Shown here one piece after another: positions 24,313-32,584 of a stretch of 44,303 nucleotides of DNA. A program made the translations under genes and the position numbers. Position 1 is the first letter of the stretch. The number at the start of each line of letters is the position of its first letter. This stretch comes from Verrucomicrobiota bacterium (GTDB lineage Bacteria; Verrucomicrobiota; Verrucomicrobiia; Opitutales; Opitutaceae), in the NCBI GenBank assembly GCA_016235555.1, contig JACRKC010000078.1, positions 1-44,303 on the forward strand. Direction: 5' to 3'. The notes under the pieces were generated by a model. The model saw only the letters and a program-made list of their open reading frames with translations, was not told the origin of the DNA and made no database searches.

Positions 24313-24963
24313 ATGATCATGGACCCCGAACCTTCCGCCCACGGCCACTCCGTCCACACCCGTCCCAGCCTGCTCTTCCGGCTGCGCGACTGGCGCGATG
24401 CCGCCAGTTGGGAGGAATTTTACCGGCTCTACCACAAACTCGTCTCCAGCCTCGCCCTGCGCTCCGGCCTCACGCGCGTCGAGGCCGAGGAGGTCACGCA
24501 GGACGTCTTCAAGCGCGTCGCCGAAAAAATCCACGAATTCGAATCCAACCCCGAGCGCGGCACCTTCCGCGGCTGGCTGATGAACCTCACCCGCTGGCGC
24601 GTGACCGACAAGCTGCGCGAGCGCCAGCGCGTCGAGCAACACCGCGCCCCGCGCAATCCGGAACCCGCCGACGATCGCACCGGCACCATCGAGCGCGTGC
24701 CCGACGCCCACCCGCCCTTCTCCGACGCCGGCTGGGAGGACGAGTGGCAGCGCCATGTGCTCGACGCGGCCCTTGAGCGCCTCGCCCGCCGCGTGCCTGC
24801 GAAGCATTTTCAGGCCTTCGAACTCTACACGCGCCAGGACTGGCCGGTGCTGAAAATTTCCCGCGAACTCGAGCTCAACCCCGCCACCGTCTACGTGATC
24901 AGCCACCGCCTGACGAAACAGCTCAAGGCCGAGGTGGCGCGCCTGCAGGAACAGCTGCGCTGA
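24313..24963 (+). CDS. ECF-type sigma-70 family sigma factor
   Basis: A 216-aa sigma factor. Region 2 runs through DAASWEEFYRLYHKLVSSLALRSG, VEAEEVTQDVFKRVAEKI (core RNA polymerase contact) and FRGWLMNLTRWRVTDKLRER (the -10 recognition part). After a variable linker, region 4 is ALERLARRVPAKHFQAFELY...SRELELNPATVYVISHRLTKQLK, a helix-turn-helix for -35 recognition. Two ATGs, 24313 and 24319, are possible. The next gene, 57 bp on, is a Ser/Thr kinase; sigma-kinase pairs are known in Planctomycetes and Verrucomicrobia, where phosphorylation may replace an anti-sigma factor. No anti-sigma gene is adjacent. It is divergent from the four-gene operon, a possible target. Confidence 0.9.
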   Translation: MIMDPEPSAHGHSVHTRPSLLFRLRDWRDAASWEEFYRLYHKLVSSLALRSGLTRVEAEEVTQDVFKRVAEKIHEFESNPERGTFRGWLMNLTRWRVTDKLRERQRVEQHRAPRNPEPADDRTGTIERVPDAHPPFSDAGWEDEWQRHVLDAALERLARRVPAKHFQAFELYTRQDWPVLKISRELELNPATVYVISHRLTKQLKAEVARLQEQLR

Positions 24964-25020
24964 CACCCCGCGCGTCGTTTTGCCGTCGACGGTCGCCCGC
25001 GCGTCTGCCTCCTTTCCGGC

Positions 25021-27600
25021 GTGACGCCGGCCGTTTCGTTCCCCGCTCCGGTCATCCCCGACTACGAACTGCTGCGCCTCGTCGGCCGGGGCAGCTACGG
25101 CGATGTCTGGCTCGCCCGCGGCGTCACCGGAATTTTCCGCGCCGTGAAGATCGTCTGGCGCGACCGCTTCGCCGATCCGCAGCCATTCGAGCGCGAATTT
25201 CGCGGGCTGAAGGAATTTGCCACCGTCTCGCTCACCGAGTCGCGCCAACTCGCCCTCCTCCACGTCGGTCGCCACGACGAGGCCGGTTTTTTCTACTACG
25301 TGATGGAACTGGCCGACGACGCGACGCGCGGCCGTGAGATCGACCCCGCCTCCTACACGCCCAACAGCCTGCGGGAGGTGCGCGCGCGGCGCGGCCGCCT
25401 GCCCGCCACGGAAGTCGTCGCCCTCGGCACCGAACTCGCCCGCGGCCTCGCCGGCCTGCACACGCGCGGACTCGTCCACCGCGACATCAAACCCTCCAAC
25501 GTCATTTTCGTCGGCGGCCAGCCCAAGCTCGCCGACATCGGCCTGGTCGCCAGCGCGAGCGCGGCGCTAACCTTCGTCGGCACCGAAGGCTACGTGCCGC
25601 CCGAAGGCCCCGGCGCGCCGGCGGCGGACGTGTTTTCCCTCGGCAAGCTGCTCTACGAACTCGCCACCGGGCTCGACCGCCACGACTACCCGCGCCTGCC
25701 GCCCGACTTCCACACGCTCGCCGACCGCAAGGAACTGCTCGAGCTCAACGAAGTCCTCATCCGCGCCTGCGAACCCATCGCCGCAAAGCGCCACCGCGAC
25801 GCCACCGCACTGCTCGACGATCTGCTCCTCCTCCAAGCGGGCAAATCGGTCCGCGCCCGAATGCGGTGGCGTCGTGCGCGCAGGCGCGTTGCCGTCCTCT
25901 CGGCGATCCTGGCGCTGGGCGTGGTCATCCAGGGTAAGTGGCCTGCCTTGAAAAACGCCGCCCACGCGTTCGCTTCCCAACGGTCGGGTCTTCTCGTGGC
26001 CATCTTGCCGCTGGAGTCCGCGGCCACCGAGCCGAACCTCGCGACACTGAGTGCCGGCCTGCAGGATGAACTCGCGGCCACGTTGCTCCGCCTGAGTGAT
26101 GCCCGGGTGCTGACCGCCGCTTCGGTGCGGGCCAGCAAAATCGGCCGCGGAGATTTCAGCGAGGCCAGAAGCAAGCTCGGCGCCGATGCCGTGCTCACCG
26201 GCAGCATCCAGAAGTCGCACGATCTGCTGCGCTTCACGTTTCAGTTGGTGGACACGCGCGACGGCACGGCCCAATGGACCAAACGCTACGAGCGCCGCGA
26301 GACCGACCTCTTCAATCTGCAAACGGACATCGCGACCGACGTCGCCCTGCAATTGGACGCCAAGGCGCACTCCTCGCCGGCCCGGCGCCACATCGGCACC
26401 GCTTCGACGAACCCCACCGCGCAACGGCTGTTTCTGACCGGACGCGCGCTCGCCAGCGACGCGAGTAGCGCCAACACCGACCTGTTGAAAGCCCGCGATT
26501 GCTTTGCCGAGGCCGCCAAACTCGACCCGGAATTCGCGTTGGCCCTCGCGCACCAGTCGCTGGTCGACACCCGGCTTTATCTGTGGCGCCACGACCAGAA
26601 GAGCGGCCGACTTGAACAGGGACTGGAGGCCGCACAGCAGGCATTGCGAATCAACCCGGACCTCGCAGAGGCGCAGGCTGCACTGGGGCTCTACTACTAT
26701 CGTCGCTCGCGCGACTACACCTCGGCCCGGGGACCAATCGATCGCGCTTTCGCGTTGGCGCCCAACAATCCCGAGGTGCGCTCAGCCCTGGCCGCGTTGG
26801 AACGGCGCAGCGGGGCGTTTGCAGGCGCAGCTTCACACTATCAGGCCGCGCTCGAACTCGATCCTTTCAACGGCACTCTCGCCTACAACGCCGCCGACAC
26901 TTTCCTCCGCTTGCGCCGATACCCGGAGGCCGAGGCCATCGTCACCCGGTCCTTGGAGCGTTTGCCGGGCAACGTTCCCCTGATCAAACTTCGTGGCGAT
27001 CTCTATGTTCTGTGGCGTGGCGACTTGTCTGCGATGCGCGCCGATTTGACGACCCGCGATCCCGCTCAGCCGACACCCGAGATCTATTTGATGCACAAGA
27101 TCGACTGGCTCGTGCTGGAAGGCCGCATCGGTGATGCGCTCGCGGCATTGCGCGCCAGTTCACTCGACGTGCTCGATGCCCAATCCGTCTACCTCAACCG
27201 CGAGGGCTATGAGGCGCTGCTTTTGTGGCTGGCTGGCGACCACGTCGCTGCGCGGAAGGCCGCGGAAAAAGCCCTCGCGCGACTGGAACGCGAGTTGGCG
27301 AGGTTTCCGGACAGCAGTCGCTTGCTTCTGCATACGGGCCAACTCTGGGCGATCTTGGGCGACATCCAGAAGGGCGAGCGCCTCATTCGCAGGACGATCA
27401 CCAAGGGCGACGCCGCACAGGTTGACGCCTTTGATCGAGCGTATTTCCTTAGGGCGCTCGCGCTCACCCTCGCATCCGCCGGAGAGCACGGCAAAGCCGT
27501 CGAAGTTCTCCGCGAAGCCTTGCGTGAACCGGGGCAAATCTCCGTCCCTTACATCAGGCTGCACCCCGGGCTTTCGCGATACGCCAACGACAACCTGTAA
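25021..27600 (+). CDS. Transmembrane Ser/Thr protein kinase with TPR sensor region
   Basis: An 859-aa protein from a GTG at 25021. The kinase domain (about 13-275) has LVGRGSYGDVWLAR (P-loop), AVKIV (Lys43), HRDIKPSN (catalytic loop at 153-160) and LADIGLV, in which the usual DFG is DIG. There is one membrane helix at about 288-307 (RVAVLSAILALGVVIQGKW). Outside follows a TolB/CsgG-N-like domain (VAILPLESAATEPNLATLSAGLQDEL...LGADAVLTGSIQ) to about residue 450, then a series of TPRs to the C-terminus. The outer part probably senses a ligand or partner and the kinase acts inside, possibly on the sigma factor encoded 57 bp upstream. DIG in place of DFG occurs in active kinases, so activity is likely. 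Confidence 0.92.
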   Translation: MTPAVSFPAPVIPDYELLRLVGRGSYGDVWLARGVTGIFRAVKIVWRDRFADPQPFEREFRGLKEFATVSLTESRQLALLHVGRHDEAGFFYYVMELADDATRGREIDPASYTPNSLREVRARRGRLPATEVVALGTELARGLAGLHTRGLVHRDIKPSNVIFVGGQPKLADIGLVASASAALTFVGTEGYVPPEGPGAPAADVFSLGKLLYELATGLDRHDYPRLPPDFHTLADRKELLELNEVLIRACEPIAAKRHRDATALLDDLLLLQAGKSVRARMRWRRARRRVAVLSAILALGVVIQGKWPALKNAAHAFASQRSGLLVAILPLESAATEPNLATLSAGLQDELAATLLRLSDARVLTAASVRASKIGRGDFSEARSKLGADAVLTGSIQKSHDLLRFTFQLVDTRDGTAQWTKRYERRETDLFNLQTDIATDVALQLDAKAHSSPARRHIGTASTNPTAQRLFLTGRALASDASSANTDLLKARDCFAEAAKLDPEFALALAHQSLVDTRLYLWRHDQKSGRLEQGLEAAQQALRINPDLAEAQAALGLYYYRRSRDYTSARGPIDRAFALAPNNPEVRSALAALERRSGAFAGAASHYQAALELDPFNGTLAYNAADTFLRLRRYPEAEAIVTRSLERLPGNVPLIKLRGDLYVLWRGDLSAMRADLTTRDPAQPTPEIYLMHKIDWLVLEGRIGDALAALRASSLDVLDAQSVYLNREGYEALLLWLAGDHVAARKAAEKALARLERELARFPDSSRLLLHTGQLWAILGDIQKGERLIRRTITKGDAAQVDAFDRAYFLRALALTLASAGEHGKAVEVLREALREPGQISVPYIRLHPGLSRYANDNL

Positions 27601-27687
27601 CCAACCCCGAAAAAAACGGCTTCCTCACCTGAAAGAACCGGTCGGCAGCTTTCGTTATGTGCTTTAGGCCTGAACAGTCCCTCAGGC

Positions 27688-28110
27688 ATGCGAACAAAAA
27701 CCAAACAAACCAAAATGAAAAAAAAGACCCCCGATGGCGGAAAAGATACATGCAACAGCCTGCTCGGTGATGGAACCTGGAACGATGAGGAACGCGTGAT
27801 CCTGACGGATCTTGGAACAGCCGCTGTAGTAAGGTCGCGCAGACACCTCGCCCATAGAGGTTCGTTGACCCGAGACGAGTTCGAAGCGCTGAGGGCTGCG
27901 CTCCGAAACCCAACCGCCGCCGATTCCCGCGCCCTGATTGCAGCTCGCGTGCGGACACTATTGGTCAACGGCGACGAATCCACCACGACCTTGGCCGCTA
28001 GTATCGAAGCCGGCAGAGTCGCTGGTTGGAATATTGAGTTGGTCGACGACAAGCACGCGGGCAATCCCTTCAGGAGATATTTGGAGATCTGGAAATACAC
28101 CGACATCTGA
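27688..28110 (+). CDS. Hypothetical orphan protein
   Basis: Up to 140 aa from the ATG at 27688, or 131 aa from the ATG at 27715 (MKKKTPDGGKD), which is more natural. The product is charged and soluble, with no signal or membrane segment and no recognised motif; the C-terminus reads RRYLEIWKYTDI. Third-position G/C bias is weaker than in the neighbours, and the whole 27600-28235 stretch is visibly less GC-rich. That suggests a recently acquired gene or a non-coding stretch. The opposite strand also has an open frame of 185 codons, so the call is moderate. Confidence 0.45.
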   Translation: MRTKTKQTKMKKKTPDGGKDTCNSLLGDGTWNDEERVILTDLGTAAVVRSRRHLAHRGSLTRDEFEALRAALRNPTAADSRALIAARVRTLLVNGDESTTTLAASIEAGRVAGWNIELVDDKHAGNPFRRYLEIWKYTDI

Positions 28111-28235
28111 ATTTATCGGTCGAGTTCGTTGTCTCGGCCGCTGCTGAGATGGATCGATGCAAGCCCGAATCCGGGTCAGCCTGCTGCCGGCCCGGATGGC
28201 CATAGGTTCAAAAACTCCGGAGAGATCCCAGCGAG

Positions 28236-29168
28236 CTAGGACTTCGCCTCTGCCAATTCGTCGTAAGCCGAGCCCAGATTGCTCGCGAGGCGGTTGGGTA
28301 ACGGTTGGTGGAAATCAGGAAAACCCGGCAGGTTTTCCAGGGCGGCGGTTTCTGATTTCGGTTTGCCGGCGGCGATTTGCTTTTGCACGTGCTCCAGCAC
28401 GGCGGTCCAGTAGTCGCGCAGCACGAGCAAGTCGCTGCGTTTTCCGGTGGCGCCGAACTTCGGGTTGCCGTGGCCGAAGAGGTAGATCGCGTCGGCGGGA
28501 TACGTTTTCGCCGCTTCCTCGAGCACCTTGATCCAGCCGGCGATGCGCGCGCCTGACGGGCGGTCGATCACGGGATACATGCGGTTGAACATCAGGTCGC
28601 CCATGTGCACGACGTTGGCTTTCTCGAAAAGCACGATCACATCGCCGCTCGTGTGCGCGGGGCCGTGGTATTGCGCGGTGACGATCTCGCCGCCGAGTTC
28701 GCGGCGCCACACGTCGGGGAAAGTCGTGTCGGCGTAGACCTGCTTGTCGAGCGTGCCGGCCTTCTCGGCGGCGGCGAACTGCAACTTCGGCACGTTGGCG
28801 TGCGCGACGATGGTTTTGGCCGCGGGCTTGAACACCGGATTGCCGCCCGTGTGGTCGCCGTGGTGATGCGTGTTGATCACGACGTCGACCTTGCGATCCG
28901 CCCGGCCGGGCAGGCCCGTGAGACAGGTGGCGGCAGTGTCGGGAAACTGCGTGTCGACGACCACGAGCGCGTCCTTGTTGGCCAGCCAGCCGATCGAACC
29001 GCCGCGGCCGGTGAAGATGCCGACGTCGCGGCGCAGCGGTTTGAACTCGGTGACGACGGGCGCGGCCGGCGCCTTGGGTGCGGCGGCCTGGGCCAGCAGA
29101 CGGGGACGGACCAGCAAGCCGGCGGAGGCGAGGACCGAGGAGCGGACGAGGAAGTCGCGGCGATTCAT
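28236..29168 (-). CDS. Exported metallo-beta-lactamase-fold hydrolase
   Basis: A 310-aa enzyme with a Tat-like signal (MNRRDFLVRSSVLASAGLLV). The metal-binding signature THHHGDHTGG is at 100-109 (His101, His103, Asp105, His106), followed by GPAHTSGDVIV (third metal His) and VVHMGDLMFNRMYP (bridging Asp), then LFGHGNPKFG (final His). This is a complete dinuclear MBL site. The long form with these motifs resembles periplasmic MBL hydrolases of the glyoxalase-II/SoxH type rather than antibiotic lactamases. The substrate is unknown. The upstream gap (29169-29386) holds a widespread type of direct/inverted repeat. Confidence 0.9.
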   Translation of the reverse strand: MNRRDFLVRSSVLASAGLLVRPRLLAQAAAPKAPAAPVVTEFKPLRRDVGIFTGRGGSIGWLANKDALVVVDTQFPDTAATCLTGLPGRADRKVDVVINTHHHGDHTGGNPVFKPAAKTIVAHANVPKLQFAAAEKAGTLDKQVYADTTFPDVWRRELGGEIVTAQYHGPAHTSGDVIVLFEKANVVHMGDLMFNRMYPVIDRPSGARIAGWIKVLEEAAKTYPADAIYLFGHGNPKFGATGKRSDLLVLRDYWTAVLEHVQKQIAAGKPKSETAALENLPGFPDFHQPLPNRLASNLGSAYDELAEAKS

Positions 29169-29176
29169 GGGGAAAG

Positions 29177-29366
29177 GTTAACCACTTATGCACACTGACG
29201 GACACTTATTTTCTCATCAGTGCCAGTGAGTGAAAATCCGTGGTTCAAATTTTCTGTAACCCTTGCCCCCCCCGGCCAGTTTCCCCGGGCAACACCAACC
29301 CATGTCCTGCCGCCGTGATTGCCGCCCTCGAAGAAATCCGTGTTCATCCGAGTCCACCCGTGGTTG
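29177..29366. repeat. AACCAC/GTGGTT repeat tract upstream of the ECF sigma gene
   Basis: Minus-strand reading of 29177-29246 gives AACCACGGATTTTCACTCAC, then CACTGATGAGAAAATAAGTG and ends GTGGTTAACC. This is a periodic 'GATxxxCACTGAT' repeat of a type common between genes in environmental Gram-negatives. A second partial copy (GAAATCCGTGTTCATCCGAG...GTGGTTG) lies at 29333-29366. Both sit between the divergent starts at 29168 and 29387. Confidence 0.6.
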
Positions 29367-29386
29367 ATAGACCGCGTCTCCGTCCC

Positions 29387-29962
29387 GTGGACTCCGCCGC
29401 CGAACAACGCTCCGATCACGCCCTCATGCTCGCCGTGCGCGACGGCGAACTCGACGCCCTGGGCGAACTCTTCGAGCGCCACCACGCGCCGTTGTTCGGG
29501 TTTCTCGCGAAATTCACGGGCGACCGCGCCGCGGCCGAGGACATCGCGCAGACGGTCTTCCAGCGGATGCTCAAATACCGCCACACCTACCGCGACGATG
29601 GCCGCTTCACGGCGTGGATGTATCACCTCGCGCGCCGCTGCGCCGCGGATCATTTCCGCCGCGCCCACGCCGCCCCGCACGCCACCGATCCGGCGGATTT
29701 GCAGGACCACGCCGACGACACGCCGCACGCCGCGCAGCACGCCAGCAAACGCGACGACCACGCGCTCCTGCACACCGCCCTTGCCCGCCTCGATCGCGAT
29801 GACCGCGAGGTGCTGTTGCTCGCGCGCTTCCAGGAACTCTCGTTCGCCGAGATCGCCGGCATCCTCGAGTGCTCTGTCGGCGCCGCCAAGGTCCGCGCCC
29901 ACCGCGCCCTGCGCGAACTGCGCGACATCTATTTCAAACTGCAGAAGGAGCCTCTCTCCTGA
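29387..29962 (+). CDS. ECF-type sigma-70 family sigma factor
   Basis: A 191-aa sigma factor. I choose the GTG at 29387 because upstream in-frame sequence is repeat. Region 2 shows DGELDALGELFERHHAPLFGFLAKF, AAAEDIAQTVFQRMLKYRHTY and FTAWMYHLARRCAADHFRR. Region 4 reads ALARLDRDDREVLLLARFQELSFAEIAGILECSVGAAKVRAHRALRELR and carries the helix-turn-helix. It is followed at 30027 by a zinc-type anti-sigma factor and then a DUF4097-like exported protein, so the set is a typical envelope-stress unit. It probably activates its own operon. Confidence 0.92.
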   Translation: MDSAAEQRSDHALMLAVRDGELDALGELFERHHAPLFGFLAKFTGDRAAAEDIAQTVFQRMLKYRHTYRDDGRFTAWMYHLARRCAADHFRRAHAAPHATDPADLQDHADDTPHAAQHASKRDDHALLHTALARLDRDDREVLLLARFQELSFAEIAGILECSVGAAKVRAHRALRELRDIYFKLQKEPLS

Positions 29963-30026
29963 ATCCGCCTTCGCGCCGCAGCCCGGCCCTCAACTCTCAT
30001 CACTCAACTCTCAACTTCTTCGCGCC

Positions 30027-30842
30027 ATGAACTGCACCAGCGCCCGCGCCACGTTCCCCGCCCTCCTCGACCACCGCACCACGGCGACGGAGCACCTCGA
30101 AGCGCGCACCCACCTCGCGTCGTGCCCGGATTGCCAGCGCGAGTTCGCCGAGCTCAGCCGCACCCTCACCGCCCTCGACACCATGCCCGCGCCCACGCCT
30201 TCCCCGCGCCTCCGCCAGAATTTCTACGCCATGCTCGAAGAGGAGAAAAACTCCGCGGCCAGCGTGCGCGTGGCCGCCGAGCGCGACCGTCGCGTGCGAC
30301 GCATCTCCCTCTGGGGCTGGGTGCTCTCGCCGCTCGCCGCCGCCGCGCTCGTCGCGCTCGGTTTCCATGTCGGCCAGCGGCAGGCGCCGCCCGCCGCCGC
30401 ACCCGCCCCCTCCTCCGAGGTCGCCGCGATGCGCAACGAGCTCAAGGAGCTGCGCCAGCTCGTCGGCATCTCGATCCTCCAGCAGCAGCGCGGCCCCGTC
30501 AGCTCCCGCCTCCAGGAAGTGCTCGCCGCCGCCAAAAGCGATCAACCCACCGAGAAAACCCTCACCGACTTGGTGAACGCCCTCGCGTTCGACCCCAGCG
30601 TCAATGTCCGCCTGCGCGCCCTCGAGGCGCTGTTTCCGCACGCGGAAAACAAGCTCGTCAGCGACGGCGTGCTCACCGCGCTGCCCCGCGAACAGGATCC
30701 CCTCGTGCTGGTCGAGTTGATCGACTTCCTGGCGGCCTCCGGCAATCGCGACGCCGCCCCCGAGCTGGAAAAAATGACCCAAAACGAGGCGATCGACCGC
30801 AGCGTCCGCGACGCCGCGCGCCGCGCGCTCGCCCAGCTCTGA
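30027..30842 (+). CDS. Zinc-type anti-sigma factor with HEAT-like C-terminal region
   Basis: A 271-aa protein. The N-terminal zinc anti-sigma motif H-x3-C-x2-C is clear (His29, Cys33, Cys36; with Cys3). One membrane helix lies at about 95-117 (GWVLSPLAAAALVALGFHVG). The outer part has a short coiled coil (SSEVAAMRNELKELRQLVGI), then alpha-helical repeats resembling HEAT units (VNVRLRALEALFPHAE, DPLVLVELIDFLAASGNRDA, DRSVRDAARRAL). The cytoplasmic zinc domain should hold the sigma factor encoded 64 bp upstream, and the outer repeats may sense an envelope signal. HEAT-like repeats on an anti-sigma factor are not the commonest arrangement. Confidence 0.88.
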   Translation: MNCTSARATFPALLDHRTTATEHLEARTHLASCPDCQREFAELSRTLTALDTMPAPTPSPRLRQNFYAMLEEEKNSAASVRVAAERDRRVRRISLWGWVLSPLAAAALVALGFHVGQRQAPPAAAPAPSSEVAAMRNELKELRQLVGISILQQQRGPVSSRLQEVLAAAKSDQPTEKTLTDLVNALAFDPSVNVRLRALEALFPHAENKLVSDGVLTALPREQDPLVLVELIDFLAASGNRDAAPELEKMTQNEAIDRSVRDAARRALAQL

Positions 30843-30920
30843 ACCCTTTTCACAACCACCCCGACTGATGACTGCGGACGCACGGTCCGTTTCAACCACC
30901 ATCAACCTCCCGACCCTTCC

Positions 30921-31940
30921 ATGAAATCATTCCGATTGTTTTCGTCCGGCCTCGCGGCGGCGCTCCTCTGGTGCAGCGCGGCCCGCGCCGAGGACACCAC
31001 CGCCAGCATCAAGTTCTCCGATCCCGCCAAACCCGGCACGCTCAAGGTCGCGCTCATGCGGGGCGATCTGCGCATCAAAGCCGTCGACACCGCCGAGATC
31101 GCCGTCACCTCCGAGACCAAGCCCCAGAAGCAGGTGCGCAAAGACGGCCTCCGCGTGATCAGCCAGTCGTCGAGCTATGCGCTCACGGAAAAAGACAACG
31201 TCATCACGCTCGACGCGCGCTCTGACGGCTGGGGCAAGGGCACGCCCACGGATTTCCGTGTCACCGTGCCGCGCGCGACCAACATCATCGTCGAAAGTTC
31301 GTTCGGCGGCGACATCGCGTGCACCGGCCTCTCCGGCGACCTCGAGATCAAGAGCATGCAGGGCGAAATCCGGCTCGACGACGTGGCCGGCGGCGTCGTG
31401 GTCACGACCACCAACGGCGAAATCCGCGCCAACATCCGTGAACTGAAGGACGGCAAACCGCTCTCTTTCACCTCGTTTAACGGCGAAGTCGTCGTGCGCG
31501 TGGCCCCCGAGGCCAAAGCCAACGTCCGGCTCCGCACGCAAAACGGCTCCGTGCTCACCGACTTCGACGAAAAATCCCTCGTCACGAAAACCGAGAGCTC
31601 GCCGCGCACCTCCCGCCGGCCCGCCAAGACCGTCACCGTCGGCGGCTCGCACCCAGAAATCCAGCAGGTCGTGCGCGAGGCGGTGCGCGTGAGTGTCGAG
31701 GCCGCCCGCGAAGTCGCCGTCGCCGCCAAGGAAGCCGCCGAGGCGGCCCGCGCCGGCGCCGCCGAAGCCCGCGGTGAAACGCCTCCCACGCCGCCCGTGC
31801 CCCCGATGCCGAAGATGCCGCCCATCCCTCCCATGACCGGCGGTCAGCTCGTCACCGGCACTCTCAACGGCGGCGGCACCGAAATCTCCGTCGCCACCAT
31901 GAACGGCGACGTGACCCTGCGGAAACTCGAGTCGCAGTAA
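30921..31940 (+). CDS. Exported DUF4097-like protein
   Basis: A 339-aa protein. Signal peptide to about residue 23 (SFRLFSSGLAAALLWCSAARA), then a repetitive beta-strand domain of the DUF4097 (putative adhesin) type: TPTDFRVTVPRATNIIVESSFGGDIACTGLSGDLEIKSMQGEIRLDDVAGGVVVTTTNGEI. After about residue 235 there is an Ala/Glu-rich helical stretch, then a Pro-rich segment (TPPVPPMPKMPPIPP), and a last beta unit (TGTLNGGGTEISVATMNGDV) that resumes the same repeat. It is third in the sigma/anti-sigma set and likely a target. A strong terminator follows at 31976. Confidence 0.85.
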   Translation: MKSFRLFSSGLAAALLWCSAARAEDTTASIKFSDPAKPGTLKVALMRGDLRIKAVDTAEIAVTSETKPQKQVRKDGLRVISQSSSYALTEKDNVITLDARSDGWGKGTPTDFRVTVPRATNIIVESSFGGDIACTGLSGDLEIKSMQGEIRLDDVAGGVVVTTTNGEIRANIRELKDGKPLSFTSFNGEVVVRVAPEAKANVRLRTQNGSVLTDFDEKSLVTKTESSPRTSRRPAKTVTVGGSHPEIQQVVREAVRVSVEAAREVAVAAKEAAEAARAGAAEARGETPPTPPVPPMPKMPPIPPMTGGQLVTGTLNGGGTEISVATMNGDVTLRKLESQ

Positions 31941-31975
31941 CCCCCACGGTTGGCTCCCCGCCCCGCCCGCCCGCC

Positions 31976-32009
31976 GACGCCGCGCCTTCCCGCGCGGCGT
32001 CTCGCTTTT
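31976..32009 (+). terminator. Rho-independent terminator after the sigma/anti-sigma/DUF4097 set
   Basis: A perfect 10-bp stem GACGCCGCGC (31976-31985) with GCGCGGCGTC (31992-32001), a 6-base loop, then TCGCTTTT. It ends the plus-strand unit 35 bases after the stop at 31940. Confidence 0.85.
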
Positions 32010-32161
32010 GTCGGACCCGACCAGGCGCTCTCCCTCGGAGCCCCCATTAGCGCGGACCTCTATGACAATTGTGCATCTGTTATCCGCAGGTCTGCGTATT
32101 CCCTTTTCCCGGAAACAATCTATCTTCGGACGTTTCCACACCACCTGACCTTTCCCACGCC

Positions 32162-32248
32162 ATGTTGCCTGTCGTCATCGTGCTCGTCCTGATCGTCGCC
32201 TTGGTGGCGACCGAATCGCCGACCTCCGGCGGCAACGATCGCCGCTGA
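32162..32248 (+). CDS. Possible 28-aa single-span membrane peptide
   Basis: The frame reads MLPVVIVLVLIVALVATESP and ends in NDRR: a hydrophobic helix of about 16 residues with a short polar, positively charged tail. Upstream (32041-32150) is AT-rich for this genome, as expected of a promoter. It could be a small membrane regulator or an untranslated coincidence. There is no recognised family and no clear Shine-Dalgarno sequence. Confidence 0.3.
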   Translation: MLPVVIVLVLIVALVATESPTSGGNDRR

Positions 32249-32584
32249 ACTTGATTGGACCGCCTCCGGCCGGAGCCGGTCCGAGCGACCCACCGCGGCG
32301 GTCTCCGCAGCCCGGCTCGGTGTATCGCCGCTCGCCCCCGTGTGACCGCCAGCTCCGGCCGCCGCACCCGGCTTCCCGTCCAAGCCGGCGGTCAAATCGA
32401 GCCTGAACTTGATCCAGCTCAAGGTCGCGGACGTTTTTTCCCCGCGGCCGCCTCAAGCCGCGGGAAAACGGCTCCGATAAGAGAGTGTCCACGTCCATTG
32501 GTCACCCAAGACCGATGTGCTGCACATCACCATGCAACGCCGCATCAACGCTCCCCGACCCACGGCCCCGCGGCCATCCTTATC
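32249..32584. other. 336-bp gap before the chemoreceptor gene
   Basis: I see no gene here. It holds small GC-rich inverted repeats, the clearest around 32435-32470 (TTTTCCCCGCGG and CCGCGGGAAAA with a one-base bulge), which could lie in the chemoreceptor leader. There is no T tract for a terminator in either direction. Confidence 0.5.

Noticed and set aside
27549-28106. 185-codon minus-strand frame opposite the orphan ORF
   Set aside because: It overlaps the kinase 3' end and has no recognisable motif. I kept the plus-strand ORF but with low confidence because the choice is not decisive.
32435-32470. Terminator upstream of the chemoreceptor
   Set aside because: The stem is bulged and lacks a following T tract on either strand.
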